64,000 bases of DNA, from assembly GCA_900708905.1 (NCBI GenBank), contig CAADRB010000020.1, forward strand, positions 2,178,550-2,242,549. The letters run 5' to 3'. Shown here in pieces: positions 27,001 to 36,991 of this stretch. The position numbers were made by a program, and so were the translations under genes. Position 1 is the first letter of the stretch. Each line of letters begins with the position of its first letter. Origin of the DNA: Hymenolepis diminuta. Taxonomy: Eukaryota; Platyhelminthes; Cestoda; Cyclophyllidea; Hymenolepididae. The notes beneath the pieces were generated by a model that saw nothing but the letters and a program-made list of their open reading frames with translations, was not told the origin of the DNA and did not search any database.

Positions 27001-30000
27001 CTGATAGGACAAATTAAGCACTGTCTGGATCATATACCAACTGTTTATAGCCTATTTTAGGTCAATCTTTTTTCACATCCTCACTTATCTCGAGACAAAA
27101 TGGTGTGATGTTTACCTCTTTTGCCTTTATCCTCCTAATGATGGTAGGTTAGTTAATGCGAAACATCTAAATGTTTATTTTGAGTATTCGTCACTTTTCC
27201 TGGTACTCTGGTGTAACAGATAGTAATTGATTTTAGCCTTCCGCTCGCATAATATCCAACACACAGCTAGATTGTACTAATATAACTCTCGTTTGGCGCC
27301 TTATATCCATTGAATCTTCCAAGGAAACGCAATGGCTCTTGATTCTAAACAATGAATTTTGATTAATGATGAAATCGGGCTGAAGTTTTGTCAAAGTTTT
27401 GTGATGTTAAAAGCCTAGTTCCGTTGTTATGATCCACGTGCCGACCAGATATTAGTCGAGTATAGTTGACTCTGATCATGAAAGAGAAGACAAATGAAGA
27501 TGTTATAGGTATAATAGGAGTTTACTAGAGAAAAATTGTCCAATGTAATGGAATACAAGTGCCTGAACATAAATAGCAGAAGGGAAACAAGACCCCTGCT
27601 TCGTTTGCCGTTGGTCGTTTATTTGGGCTCCATGAGATAGTATCCGTGGAACCTTTGAATCTGGCTCGTCTTCCTCCGAATACTCATACAAATTGGTGTG
27701 TGACTGGGTGGTCAGATGATAACAATATTCTGATGAAGTCATAAACAGGGACCACTCAAACAGGTCATGGTGGTTCCCAAACGCGCCACTTGTAGTATCT
27801 TCGTATAATTGACATCTGAAAGTCAACCCACAGCTGGATTTACCAAGACTATCTGTTAAGATGACATGGTGGGTGTGCACTCACTTATTGATGAAAATGT
27901 CGTATGACTTGCAGACCACTTGACGGATAAGAATTGTTCATATCGGGACAAGGCACGGATTCTCTGGCCTTGACTCCTGTGCGTCAGAGTCTTATTAAAA
28001 AGACGATGCTATAAAACTGGATTCAATAAAGAAAATCTGTAGGATGCAGGAGGAAGATGAAAGTAGAGACAAGGCACTGTTCGCATAGTATTAGCAGGAC
28101 TGAATTCAATCTAGAGGCCAAACAAGGGAGAGCATTTGAAATCAGAGATAGTTTTATTAAATTATCGGGCATCTGACTATAACCAAATCGAGGTCTGTGA
28201 TTTATGTTTATTTTTTCATGAATATCCATTGATCGAAGTCCGTCTATATTTCTCTTTAGACACCAGCTGATGCGATTAAATATCAATTCAGAGATCACTA
28301 CCTTCTCTGCATTGTTGGCCCTCTAGCAGGCGGATCCTTGAATCTGAAGAGCTTTGTCTATCCGCTGCGATTCCATTGGATGGAAGTAAGGGATATCGTT
28401 ATTCTTGGTGACACTTCGGTGATCAATGAAGAAGAATGGGTCAAGATCAAGAATATTCCTCACGTCTTTCTCGTTCAGGTTAGTTCATTTTCTAATGGCC
28501 CCTCTGTTTTCCAAATAAATTTGCCATGAGCTTTTAAAGAGTACAGGATGTACCTTCAGAATTTCTAATCTTAGGAGCAGAAATATTAATGTCTATGATT
28601 TTGTTTTGTTATTATATATAGACTGAAAAGCGGGGATTCGGAATGGATTAGATATGCCAAAATAAGCTCAGACTTTGTTCAATCCGTGAACCGACTGTGA
28701 ACGATTGAAGAGTTAAAAGACAAGTCTTGTATAGTCTAGACAGTCAAAATTCACAAGTTTGAATGTCCGTGGTCAATAAGTGGTCCACATAAGGGTGATC
28801 ATTTTAACCATCCTTCATAAGCCGCATATATGTTGAGGGTTTTAAGGGGTAGGTGTCCCCATAGACCCATCTCGCACTTTGTATTCCTTAGAGGGCTTAA
28901 CCTCTTGGTGTGATCTTAAGCAACCCTACAGGATTATCACGTGCCTTCAGGTTGTTTATTTATGTTTGAAATGGTTAACCACTTCCATGACCCAGGGTGT
29001 ATGCTAGTAAGTTTTAGTATCCTGCCTACTATTTTGTAAGCATCAGACCGTTTATGTTATTTTAGGGGGTTTGAGCCCAAATCTTAAAATCCGACACTAC
29101 TAACTTCACCAACCCAACTAACAACACCTACCGACCATTTAACCCTTTTGGTCTCCCCATCTCACATCCTAGACTTTTGACAATAAGCTATAATGGGTTG
29201 AGTAGCAACTAGATATCTAACTTTACCACTAGCCATCCAGCTTGCTAAATCTCCTGATTACTATCTTTTAACGGTTGTAATCAGCAGATTTACTAAGAGA
29301 AAACCTTGAAGTTAGATAGACACAAAATAATTGATGTCATCTGAGACATTGGTGGAAGTTATCGCGGCTGTGGAATAGAGCAGAGTGCGGTAGAAAGCGT
29401 ACGAGTTTACGGGTGCTGACGGGCTGGTGTGTGTACGAAGTTGTTTATATTGGAAATAAAATAATAAGGGAGGGGGCTACGGGTTGCGACACGACAATAA
29501 TGGTATTCCTAAGGCATAGTGGGAAAGTGCACTGAATCGATTGACTGAACTGTCGAGGCGTGGGAGAGTTCGTTGCTATCACGGATAATTAATATCACGA
29601 AGGTGAAAATGCAATCGGGAAAATTACTTGACTTGAAATTAAGAGGACCACCGCAAGACCTTGCCTGTGCTCACCAACCTCTTTGTCTCCCTCTCTCCCC
29701 TATTCTTGTAGTAGAGAATGGTAGAAAGTAGAGGTGAACAACTTACAGGACAGATCGGTCAGAAATTATAATACAGCTATTCCACTTAATACAGGCTAAT
29801 TAGACTGTCCTCTCCTTCCTGGATAGCCCTTTCCATCACTAATCTAGAGCAGGAGCTTATAATAGGGTTTTAAGGTTTTTTATTTTTATCTGTTAATATA
29901 AGTTTACCGACTAATCTGCCTCACATGTCGTCCTCTATTTATATTGTAGGGAAATCCATGCAGTCTTAACGATTTGAATGCCGTGCGATTGAAGCAGTGC

Positions 30001-33000
30001 TCTGCTTGTACCATTCTTGGAGAATCTGCAAAAGATGTTGAAGTGGATCACTGCATGCGTGACAAGAATACCCTCCTTTGTGCAATGACAATCCGTTCCA
30101 TGATCGAGCAATCGCCACTAAACATTCACATGACCGTTGAATTGCGTAATTTTGATCTTATAAACAGGATTTTGCAATTTCGTATTATAATAAATTACTC
30201 AACCTATTTTAAGCATGCTTGCACACATTTTGTCTACTAGGTTGCATGATTTCAAATCATAATGACTGAATGGTTGAAAATCGATGGATGAATAAAAATA
30301 TAGTATCTGGCTGTCTTACCTCTTTAACAGAAAGTTAATTCTTGTTATTGGCAGCAGACTCGAGAATAAAGGTCAAAGTTTTAGAATTAGTTCAAACATG
30401 TAATGATACATCAAGACAGAGTTGTCAGTCTGGGTGTTCATGTGTTGCTTTTATGCTTTTATGTATGCTTTTAAAACCCAAAAGTCTGAAAAATCAAATG
30501 GGAGAATAAGCGTGGTTTAAGTATTTATTAAATGGAGGACTTGTTTATGGGCCAGTGGTTGAGCCTTGAAACCACTTACCACAAGACGGAGAGTAGAACC
30601 ACTTTGGCCTTTCTCAATTGAGTATAGATTGTCTTCCTTTTCATGCAATTCCCATAATCCAGAGAGACTATTCGAAGGTAGTAGTTGTTCATTCAATTTA
30701 TTTCCTCATCTACATTCTGTAAAGTATATAGAAAAAGAATACTTAAGTACCGCTGGAAGTGGATAGAGCGGTGTATTGATAGCCAGTACTCACTGCTTCA
30801 TGTACTCTGCCCATACATGTACTTTCTCAAGTTTCCCCCGCCCCTCATCCCTCCCTGTGACCACTTCTAATATACAAACACTTATACGGCTATTATATAC
30901 ACTTAATCCTTCATTTTCCGCATTCCCATAAACATGACTCAAATTCTGTGTGATCATCAGTCAAGTGCTTCCTCATAATATATTCGGATTTCATCTGCTT
31001 CACACGCCTCCGTGAGCATCTACCTACTGTGAGGGCTTAGGACATAATAGGAAATATAATAGAGAATTAACTCGATAGCACAAGTTTCACCACAGGTCAT
31101 TCAAAATAGCATTTAATACGGTCTTGTAGATAGCGGGTATTACCCAAACTTTCAGGCAGTAAATTAGGCGCGTTTTTGGTTTTATTACAGATGATGAACA
31201 GAATGGTCACCACTTCAGCTCGGCAGAATCACATCAACTTGATTTCAAATTATCAACGCGTTTCCAGGAGGCTTTTGCTAGAGGCGTTATCTTCAGTAAT
31301 ACTCTCCTTTACAGCTCGATCAGTTCTGTGAGTAATGTTTGTTTATATTACATTCCTCCTTTTGCTTAAGTAGTTTAACTGATCATACATTAATGTTTCA
31401 CAAAGTGCTTTATAAATCCTGCTTTTCAATCAATAGACCAAAAGATCTTTACTTCGTTTATAATTAATTCTAACATTCCAGTCTTGTATTTTAGCTGTAT
31501 TTCAGTGGCGCTGTTTTCCGCTTTCTCAGAGTCCTTTTGTTTGGAACTGCTGTAGAGGAACTTGAATCAACAGATTTACTCAGAAACGGTAATTTTAACC
31601 ATTTTTTAGACTTGACAACTAATAAGTTTAATATCCTAATTTTATTTTCTTACATTTCTAAGGGTTACAAAAAGGAAATCGTAATACAACACCGAAAGCA
31701 ACAGGAAATCGTGTTGCTCTCCTTAAAATGAATGAAGTGCCTTTTGGAACTCTCTTTACCAGATCAATTAAGGTACTGTTTTCTCGAATTTTGCTTCAAT
31801 TAACCATAAATCTCGCCTTTTGTAAGCTTTCATAAATTATAAGTCAGACCACCATTTAGATGCTTGATTTGACTTTATAGCTAATTTTAAAGAAAGTTTA
31901 AATTATTATTCTTATAGTTTATATGGCTTAAATCAGTTAATTATGTCTTTAAAATAATTTAATTTCGATATAGTTTAGGATTAAGTTAAGCAAATATGCT
32001 CATATGAATATGACCTATGGAGTGTTCACCTTGAATGAGCACAACCTACGGAGCTCTGCTAATTTAAAATATTCAGCTACCTCATCTCTGCTATGTAAAA
32101 ACTGTAAACTGCGGAATATCGTGTAAGATCATTTGCCTTATCTACCATTGGAAGAAAAAGTAAAATGAAGTAGCAAGACCCACTCTTGAATAAATAATGC
32201 CGGTCGATAAATTAGCGGATGCTACATCAATAAGCCTTTTTTGCTGCAGCTAGCCAATCCTCCTAAGCAGTCCGGATAGCGTCTAGCAGTAAGCACTGAA
32301 TACTGTAGCCAAGCACTTGCTGTGATTCAGGGGACGAATAGCGAAATTTGAATGTTAGAATGTGGACTGTCCAATTTAGTAGATGCTGTACAGCTTGAGT
32401 CCAAAAATCAAATGAAAAAAGACTCTTTGCTACCTTGACGTAGCTCCCTGTATCTTTTTTGATCTCCTCCCTTGTATCTCCTGTTGAACTTACTGTTTTC
32501 CAACGTCAGTTGTTCCTCACAATTAAAAATTGTAAAATTTTGTCTATTTTTATGGACAATAATAATAATAATAGGTAAGTGTGTGTTTCCGTTTTGAGAA
32601 CGAGACGACACCATTCCAAGTGTTCAGGCCGTTTAGATGTCTTTGCTTTTTTTCTTCCTAGCGAACACTTCGTTATAAAGACGTCTTTATCCATGCCCTA
32701 ATGTGCTGGAGAATCCTCTGTCTTGGAATATACCGCCTTGATAGACGCGGGTTCCGAGTTGTCATTACCAATCCCCCTACAAACCTCAAAATCTGCATCG
32801 ATGATCAGGTAGGGTACTTAAATTAAATCAGTAATTTAACCGTATGTCATCAATTCGAAATTCATGCTTGATGCTCTGTTGCAGATATTCTGTTTCGTGC
32901 CAAGCGAATGCACCACTCTGGCTGAGGACACATTAAGCGTTTTCTCTAGCCCTATTATCGATTCACCTTCTTTCCCGAATACTCCAGGAGCAACCTACGG

Positions 33001-33085
33001 AGGAATGTCGGCGGCTGAACTAGCTCGTCAAAGTGTCGTCATGTTGCGCAATCTCCAACAGCCGGGATGGAATTTTCATGAATGA
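8330..33085 (+). CDS. slo: Slo-family (BK-like) potassium channel, divergent, 23 coding exons
   Basis: Pore-forming alpha subunit of a large Slo-type K+ channel of the plasma membrane. Coding exons: 8330-9025, 11942-12003, 12279-12314, 12397-12517, 15697-15808, 17344-17495, 17574-17744, 19207-19298, 20518-20634, 20676-20934, 21007-21174, 21211-21320, 21408-21569, 21644-21747, 24738-24795, 25537-25885, 28260-28478, 29950-30145, 31191-31327, 31495-31588, 31663-31772, 32662-32808, 32885-33085. They sum to 3873 nt with one open frame (1290 residues plus stop). Order: S0 (about 35-60), S1-S4, S5, filter TVGFGD (425-430), S6, RCK1, acidic linker, RCK2 (from about 924), short tail. Identity to Slo1 is clear in S4-S6, RCK1 (VVVCGH, DPQDLAR) and RCK2 (VVITNPP). 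All introns are GT-AG except intron 5 (GC-AG). The exon 12 start could instead be 21220. The first ATG is chosen; 8354 is an alternative. Upstream UTR exons are not resolved. Confidence 0.92.
11775..11827. repeat. AT/CATA microsatellite
   Basis: An interrupted (TA)n tract with CATA units, in Slo intron 1 about 115 bases before exon 2. Confidence 0.95.
11942..15808 (+). CDS. slo: Slo exons 2-5: S1, S2 and S3 of the voltage sensor
   Basis: Four exons (62, 36, 121 and 112 nt). S1 is LVIYVMLCTMSWIIYIIG. The 36-nt exon gives the extracellular S1-S2 turn. S2 is WTDLVIHTYFLIYFLLR and S3 contains LVDIITICGSFVAAF. The acidic S2 and S3 positions and the S2 arginine of Slo1 (human D153, R167, D186) are kept. 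Exon 3 could end at 12309 or 12314; only 12314 keeps the frame into exon 4. Exon 5 ends before GCAAGT, a non-canonical GC donor, and this is the only position that gives the conserved frame into S4. Confidence 0.88.
16056..16167 (-). repeat. tRNA-like SINE-type repeat, copy 1
   Basis: On the minus strand it starts GAGCGC, has GTCAAGTCAGAGGT and ends GGTGGTAGAATGCGATTTC, the same ordered blocks as the 23.6-kb copy. The box A-like part is eroded. Confidence 0.55.
16757..17101 (+). repeat. Diverged third copy of the 344-base repeat (Slo intron 5)
   Basis: Collinear with 40793-41136 over about the same length. Shared blocks include TTTATGTCCC(C/T)ATGAC, ATCGATT, TTTCTATAA, CCCAAGTGAC, CTCATTGTGGCTT and TTGGTGTT/CTGGTGTT. 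It ends exactly where the assembly gap begins. Confidence 0.7.
17102..17118. other. Assembly gap (17 N)
   Basis: A run of 17 undetermined bases inside Slo intron 5, at the end of a repeat copy. The neighbouring Slo exons are intact. Confidence 1.
17344..17495 (+). CDS. slo: Slo exon 6: S4, S4-S5 linker and S5
   Basis: Residues 343-393, beginning DLGFLRALNIFNFGEVL and ending ASGLIHL. The alignment to Slo1 S4-S5 is unambiguous (FLRAL, IL-S-SN, ASGLIHL against AAGFIHL). Of the three Slo1 S4 arginines (human 207, 210, 213) only the middle one remains (R348). The others are G345 and N351. The exon lies about 225 bases after the assembly gap but is complete. Confidence 0.93.
17574..17744 (+). CDS. 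slo: Slo exon 7: pore loop, selectivity filter and start of S6
   Basis: Residues 394-450. It contains LLVTMSTVGFGDFHPETTIGR, a near-exact Slo pore except that the filter reads GFG where Slo1 has GYG. GFG is also found in Slo3 and still selects K+. S6 begins IGRLYICIFIPVAI. The extracellular turret (VGDFWKEDHKADTW) aligns with Slo1 without gaps. Confidence 0.96.
18545..18820 (+). repeat. Intronic repeat pair, copy 1
   Basis: Directly repeated at 24060-24320. Shared blocks include TGAATATTTTCG(C/G)TGCAC, AATTATTGGCTAACCAG, TTTATTTTCTTA and a GTCTGAGT(A/G)ATT end. It lies in Slo intron 7. Confidence 0.75.
19207..19298 (+). CDS. slo: Slo exon 8: end of S6 and S6-RCK1 linker
   Basis: Residues 451 to about 480, beginning GIFAVFVPEILSKV. 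VPEI is the conserved inner end of Slo S6. The first glutamate of the Slo1 cytoplasmic charge ring (human E321) is E459; the second (E324) is S462 and is followed by K463. The linker then runs into HVVVCGH of RCK1 across the next junction. Confidence 0.9.
20518..21747 (+). CDS. slo: Slo exons 9-14: RCK1 gating-ring domain
   Basis: Six clustered exons give a complete RCK1: VVVCGHFNN (first beta-strand and turn), YFQGTPADPQDLAR, DEDGANIMQAIALK, DELKLGLMALNCLAPG, SIIINPAG and the cysteine-rich end YCTKCRAH. All align to Slo1 RCK1. Introns within the cluster are 41, 72, 36, 87 and 74 bases. The acidic run of Slo1 (DRDD) that supplies the RCK1 calcium site is SRRN here, while the glutamate equivalent to human E535 (VSMEIYD) is kept. 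Confidence 0.93.
22653..22667. repeat. (GA)n microsatellite
   Basis: Seven GA units, followed by a further purine-rich stretch to about 22700, in Slo intron 14. Confidence 0.9.
23611..23747 (-). repeat. tRNA-like SINE-type repeat, copy 2 (best box A)
   Basis: On the minus strand it begins GCACTGATGGCGTAGTGG, whose TGGCGTAGTGG fits the RNA polymerase III box A consensus TRGYNNAGYGG. It continues ACACGTCTGTCAAGTCAGAGG, a degenerate box B region, then GGATGGTAGAATGCAATTTTTTTG. The T-rich end could act as a pol III terminator or tail. Confidence 0.6.
24060..24320 (+). repeat. Intronic repeat pair, copy 2
   Basis: Diverged copy of 18545-18820 in the same orientation, in Slo intron 14. A tRNA-like repeat lies a few hundred bases upstream. 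Confidence 0.75.
24738..25885 (+). CDS. slo: Slo exons 15-16: RCK1-RCK2 linker
   Basis: A 58-nt and a 349-nt exon encode an acidic, Ser/Thr-rich linker of low conservation. It ends in the conserved DSTGCFHWVPDTPIERVKL, matching Slo1 DSTGMFHWC. The exon 15-16 phase (2 nt plus 1 nt) joins cleanly. This segment is usually unstructured and the commonest site of splice variants in Slo genes, so further alternative exons in the long flanking introns are possible. Confidence 0.88.
25237..25340 (+). repeat. tRNA-like SINE-type repeat, copy 3
   Basis: Plus orientation: GCTCCGGTGATGAGATGGGTAA, then ACATGTCTGGTAAATCA and CGAGGTCAACTCTC. The last block is the best box B-like match in the family (consensus GGTTCGANTCC). 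Confidence 0.5.
28260..33085 (+). CDS. slo: Slo exons 17-23: RCK2 gating-ring domain and C-terminus
   Basis: Seven exons encode RCK2: HYLLCIVGPLAGGS, SFVYPLRFHWMEVRDIVILG, GNPCSLNDLNAVRL, NIHMTVEL, LLFGTAVEELE, LGIYRLD and VVITNPP, then IFCFVPSE and a tail of about 65 residues ending WNFHE. Alignment to Slo1 is continuous, but the aspartate run of the calcium bowl between TVELHDEQN and LSTRFQEA is absent. The exon 18 donor at 30146 is set by phase: C plus AT gives the codon that restores the frame. The stop is TGA. Confidence 0.92.
32020..32410 (-). repeat. Dispersed repeat family A, copy 2 (Slo intron 21)
   Basis: Inverted relative to copy 1. Its inner part (32216-32290, GCGGATGCTACATCAATAAG and CTCCTAAGCAGTCC) also matches the start of the family B copy at 33412, so the families overlap or have recombined. 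Confidence 0.75.
32558..32572. repeat. (AAT)n microsatellite
   Basis: Five AAT units in Slo intron 21. Confidence 0.85.
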
Positions 33086-33411
33086 ACTTTTTCATTTACT
33101 TTCATCTTCTCCCGTCTTATCAACAAATGCTTTTGCTCGGTTGTTTACTCTATGTCATCTGCAGTTAATTCTACTAATTTTTTTTCATGAATGAGAAACT
33201 TTGATAAGTTTGCGAATAGTGTCCTAACAGTGTACTCTAATATACTTACCTTTGAAAAGGTGGGCATGATTACTTAATATAGCAGTACATGTACTTATTT
33301 AAATTATAATTTCAATGAAAAATGCCTCCAAAAAATTTTAAACTTCTACAAATTTGTACCAGCTGGATGAATGGGGAAGGAAATATCGGAACAGAAAATA
33401 TGTGGCGGATG

Positions 33412-33770
33412 CTACACCAATAAGTCCCAAGTAATTCTCCTAAGCAGTCCAAATAGCCTCTAGCAGAGTTCTCTATCATCAATTTACTCCCAAATTAGCT
33501 AGGCTATGCCCAGAGTAGCAAGAACAAGCAATGCGTCGAGTGGAGGAAATTTGCTACTCACCTCTGTGTCGTCAAAAGCCTAGTCATTAAATACAAAACC
33601 ACGCTAGGCTGAGGGGATCTTGATTACTGATTGGCTGAGGTCTCTGCACACGCGTCCACGCTTGTTCTCTACGCGATCGGTTACATTCGCACTTTCCAGG
33701 GATTCTAGCGCACGTGATTCAATCAGCCTTGTTAGTATTGTGAGCCCCACAAATATCAGAGAAAATGAAT
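33412..33770 (+). repeat. Dispersed repeat family B, copy 1
   Basis: Directly repeated at about 36100-36460. Shared blocks include AGCAAGAACAA/GCAAGAACAAAG, TCGAGTGGAGG, AGTCATTAAATACAA, CGCACTTTCCAG and TCAATCAGCCTTG in the same order and spacing. It lies 330 bases after the Slo stop codon, possibly within the 3' UTR. Confidence 0.75.
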
Positions 33771-34831
33771 TGTTGTTTAAATCAATCAGCTTTCTTTTTC
33801 TTTAGTAACGAAGACCTTAAGTTTTTTTCCCATTTGCCATTTATCTTGTCTCTGCAAGCATTTTCTCTGAATTACCTTTAGAAATTGTTCGTTAGTAAGT
33901 AAATCCAGCATGAATTTGACAAACTAATGCAAATTTTCGAGGATTTAACTTTTGGGTGAATGTAGAAATGCTTTGACTCATTATTGAGTATTGGCTGCTC
34001 AGCACGTCTAGTAATTTTATTATCTAGCATTTGTTATGGTTATGGTTTGTTATGGAATTCCCTCTAAGATGAAATAGAATTGCACTTACTATCAAGATTG
34101 GAGATGAAGTTCAAAGAGATAGTGATTTAAATACTCCTGCAAGTAGACATCTGAAATCGTTGGAGATCATTATATTCATTTGGATCCATTGTAGAATAAT
34201 TACTATAGCATTGGTGGTTGTAGGGCTGGCTGAATGTCCTGGCGGTATGAGTCGGAGAGAAGAGGGTCATATAGATATGTAGTGGAAACCTGAACTTAGG
34301 AATCGAGTCCGGTACAAAACTCTTCAAGGGTATTTGCAGGAATAGATGTGGTAGACACACACCAGGGAACAACACATGAAGGTAAATTTTGAAATTGCAC
34401 TAATCCCCTTGAGGTTGGCTACTACAGCTCGAAAAAGGAGAATTGATTTTGTTACTCTTATCAGTTGTGATAGATCGCTAGTATCAAACTTCTTCCGTCT
34501 TCGTTAAGTATAATTATTTGTGTTTCTTTTGAGTACTTATTTGTAGCTGGTGGCTCAAAGGCATATTTAATTTAAAATAAATAAATACGAATTAAGGGAA
34601 ATCCTAGTTAAGATACTAATTCTTTTTATTTGCTCTAGTTTGAATGTGTTTTTTATATATAATTTCATTGCTATTCTTATGAGAACATAATTCATGTCCG
34701 TTCCGTTCCTTTGTACTAAACATTATTGTGTTACTTAATATGAAAAACCTCCCAATCCCACCATAAGAAGTGTTCATATTATTTCCTTGGATAGAGAGAA
34801 TGTATCTTGAGGCTGCTCATGCGAAAAAACC

Positions 34832-34968
34832 ATCATATTACCTCCTCTGTTGACCGGATTCAACCCGGATGGTTGGCCACCGACACCACTGGATGTGTCC
34901 CGATGGATATTGGTCAATGACCTCTGACTAAGCAGACGTTAATGCTAACATCTGTGCTATCGGCGCTC
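34832..34968 (-). repeat. tRNA-like SINE-type repeat, copy 4
   Basis: Minus orientation: GAGCGCCGATAGCACAGATG, ACGTCTGCTTAGTCAGAGGTCA, then GGTTGAATCCGG further down. The order of blocks is the same as in copies 1 and 2. It lies about 1.75 kb after the Slo stop codon. Confidence 0.55.
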
Positions 34969-35710
34969 ATATAAAAGTAGGAACTTTCAGTTCCTCCAAT
35001 CGTATCAGTTTGTCTCCTCAATAAAATACCACTTACCCTAAGTTGCAACTTTTTGTACTCTATTTTAGGAAGATGATTTGATTGAAATCTACGTAAGAAA
35101 ATTCCCTGTTTCATGCAACATCTACGGCGGTGGAATTTAAGGAGTAACTAAATAATATTATATTCACATCCTAGAATTTCATGATACATTTTCGTTAAAC
35201 GATATAACTCTCAGAGTAGATTTTGAAAAAGGAAAAAGATCAGTCACGTTAGGAAAACCATTTTCGGCATCTAAATTACAGGTGCAAACTAAGTCCACAC
35301 ATAATAGACGAATAGAGACTTTCGTCTTTTAAAAGCTGCGAATTGTAACATTATATCTTCTGCAACATGAAGCATTCTACTTGCCAACTAATGTAAAACC
35401 TAATACCGCGGGCGCAAACAAATACAAACAGAAGATTAAGAAAACCCATGTAGGCTAGCATACTAAAACGGTTGGCTAACTAGCTGGTACGATTCTGGAC
35501 ACGGATAAATAGACAATGAAATTCAAATCATTATAATTCTAAAGAGTAATGCCTCATAACATAAACATAATGCCTCAATACTGGGTTTAATGTAAAACGC
35601 TAGTTAAAAAAACAGGAAAAAATTAATTTGACAACCATTTTAGAAGTTTATTGAGATTGTAACGGATACTTCACAAATAGGCCTGTTGAGATTAAGATAA
35701 CAACTGAAAG

Positions 35711-36054
35711 CTAACACCAGTTCTAGAACAGAAGATCAAGAACTATTTTGGCCAAAATGTATTGATCAAGCCACAATGAGGATTCAAGCGGGTAAGAGAG
35801 AGAAAAGGAACAAAGGCAATGAGAGAGCAGCGCGGGAGCAGATGTATGACAGGCGTGCGTCTGCCGTCACTTGGGCAAAGACATGCGTGGGATATGAGTG
35901 GAGATGTACTTTCAAATGAGACGCGGAAGTTATAGAAAAAGGAGAATCGATAAACTTGTGTAGGTATGACGGATAGAGGTTTGAGTCATGGGGACATAAA
36001 GATATCACTGTGACTCCGTGGGCGAGAGACCGAAGTATTTTCATAGGGTATGCG
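35711..36054 (-). repeat. Perfect 344-base inverted repeat, left arm
   Basis: The reverse complement of 40793-41136, compared base by base without a mismatch or indel. Outside the identical segment the outer flanks still resemble each other but with substitutions (about 10 of 15 bases). The minus strand is open across the arm, as is the plus strand of the other arm, but a diverged third copy does not preserve the frame. Confidence 0.97.
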
Positions 36055-36099
36055 AATAAAGAGTAATTTTGGGAATGCATGGAGGGTCATCCTTCAGGT

Positions 36100-36460
36100 C
36101 TCAGTAATCCTCTTCAGAAGTCCAACTAGTTGCTGAGATGTACAAAAAGTCTCTAGCGGAGTCCTCTAATATAAATTCGTCCCCAAAATTACTTGAACTA
36201 CGTCCAATTTGCAAGAACAAAGAAGGTATCGAGTGGAGGTTTATTGCAAACCGTGACTCACTGCCACTATGGTTAGTCATTAAATACAAGCAAGTCCACA
36301 CAGGGGAAATATTGATCGCTGATCGGCTGCAAAGACCTCTGCATGCACTGCCGCAGTTGTTCGATACGCGACCGGTAGCATGGCCGCACTTTCCAGAATG
36401 TTCAATCACACGCGAGATTCCCTCAATCAGCCTTGGCAGTGTCGTAAACTCCACAATGTA
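36100..36460 (+). repeat. Dispersed repeat family B, copy 2
   Basis: Begins just after the left inverted-repeat arm and ends about 530 bases before the FYTTD1-like start codon. It is open in both directions (36138-36461 plus, 36101-36454 minus), but the frames are not kept in copy 1, so they are chance frames in a repeat. Confidence 0.75.
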
Positions 36461-36991
36461 ATCCTAATACACATTGATTGGAAGAGCAGCTTTATGTAAA
36501 TTTTTTGATAAAAAAATACTCTTATTCTGCGATTTCAGTATTCAACAATTTTTAACCATAGATTTTAACGTTCTGATTAACAAACGATTACTTATGGGAA
36601 TTGACAGTTAGTAAATACCATTTGACGAGTGGAACAAAAATAAAGAAAAGTTTCAAGAAATTTAGGTAAATGAATAACAATATTAGTTACATTTATGGAA
36701 AAAATCAGGATTGGCAAATAAATAATCCTCATTATTGCTGTAGAAAATAAATAATATGTGAATTATATTTCACAGGTTCAAGACAAAATATCTGTTTGTA
36801 ACAAACAAAAATATAATTTCAAATGAGCAATAACGTTAAAGCTAAAATAATAAACACAATTTTTTGACATTTGGAACAGTTTCCTTAATTGCTTTGTTTT
36901 GTTTAAATGAACTAATTAATTCTATATTTCTTTACAATTCACGGAACATTTGTTTCACTTTCGTCTGTCGCACTTTTACATTACCAACGAG

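Larger units (their letters stand above)
33086..35710. other. Slo 3' flank, repeats, no gene
   Basis: Probably starts with Slo 3' UTR. Two overlapping AATAAA hexamers occur only at 34576-34585, beyond repeat copies, so the true end of the transcript is unclear. Apart from the repeat copies listed I see no coding signal. Confidence 0.45.

Noticed and set aside
35784..36080. 98-codon minus-strand frame, identical in part to a plus-strand frame at 40803-41063
   Set aside because: The frame lies within the 344-base inverted repeat and its identity is explained by the DNA identity; the diverged third copy does not keep the frame.
36101..36461. Overlapping frames of 117 and 107 codons on opposite strands
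   Set aside because: Both lie in a family B repeat copy; the other copy at 33.4 kb does not preserve either frame.
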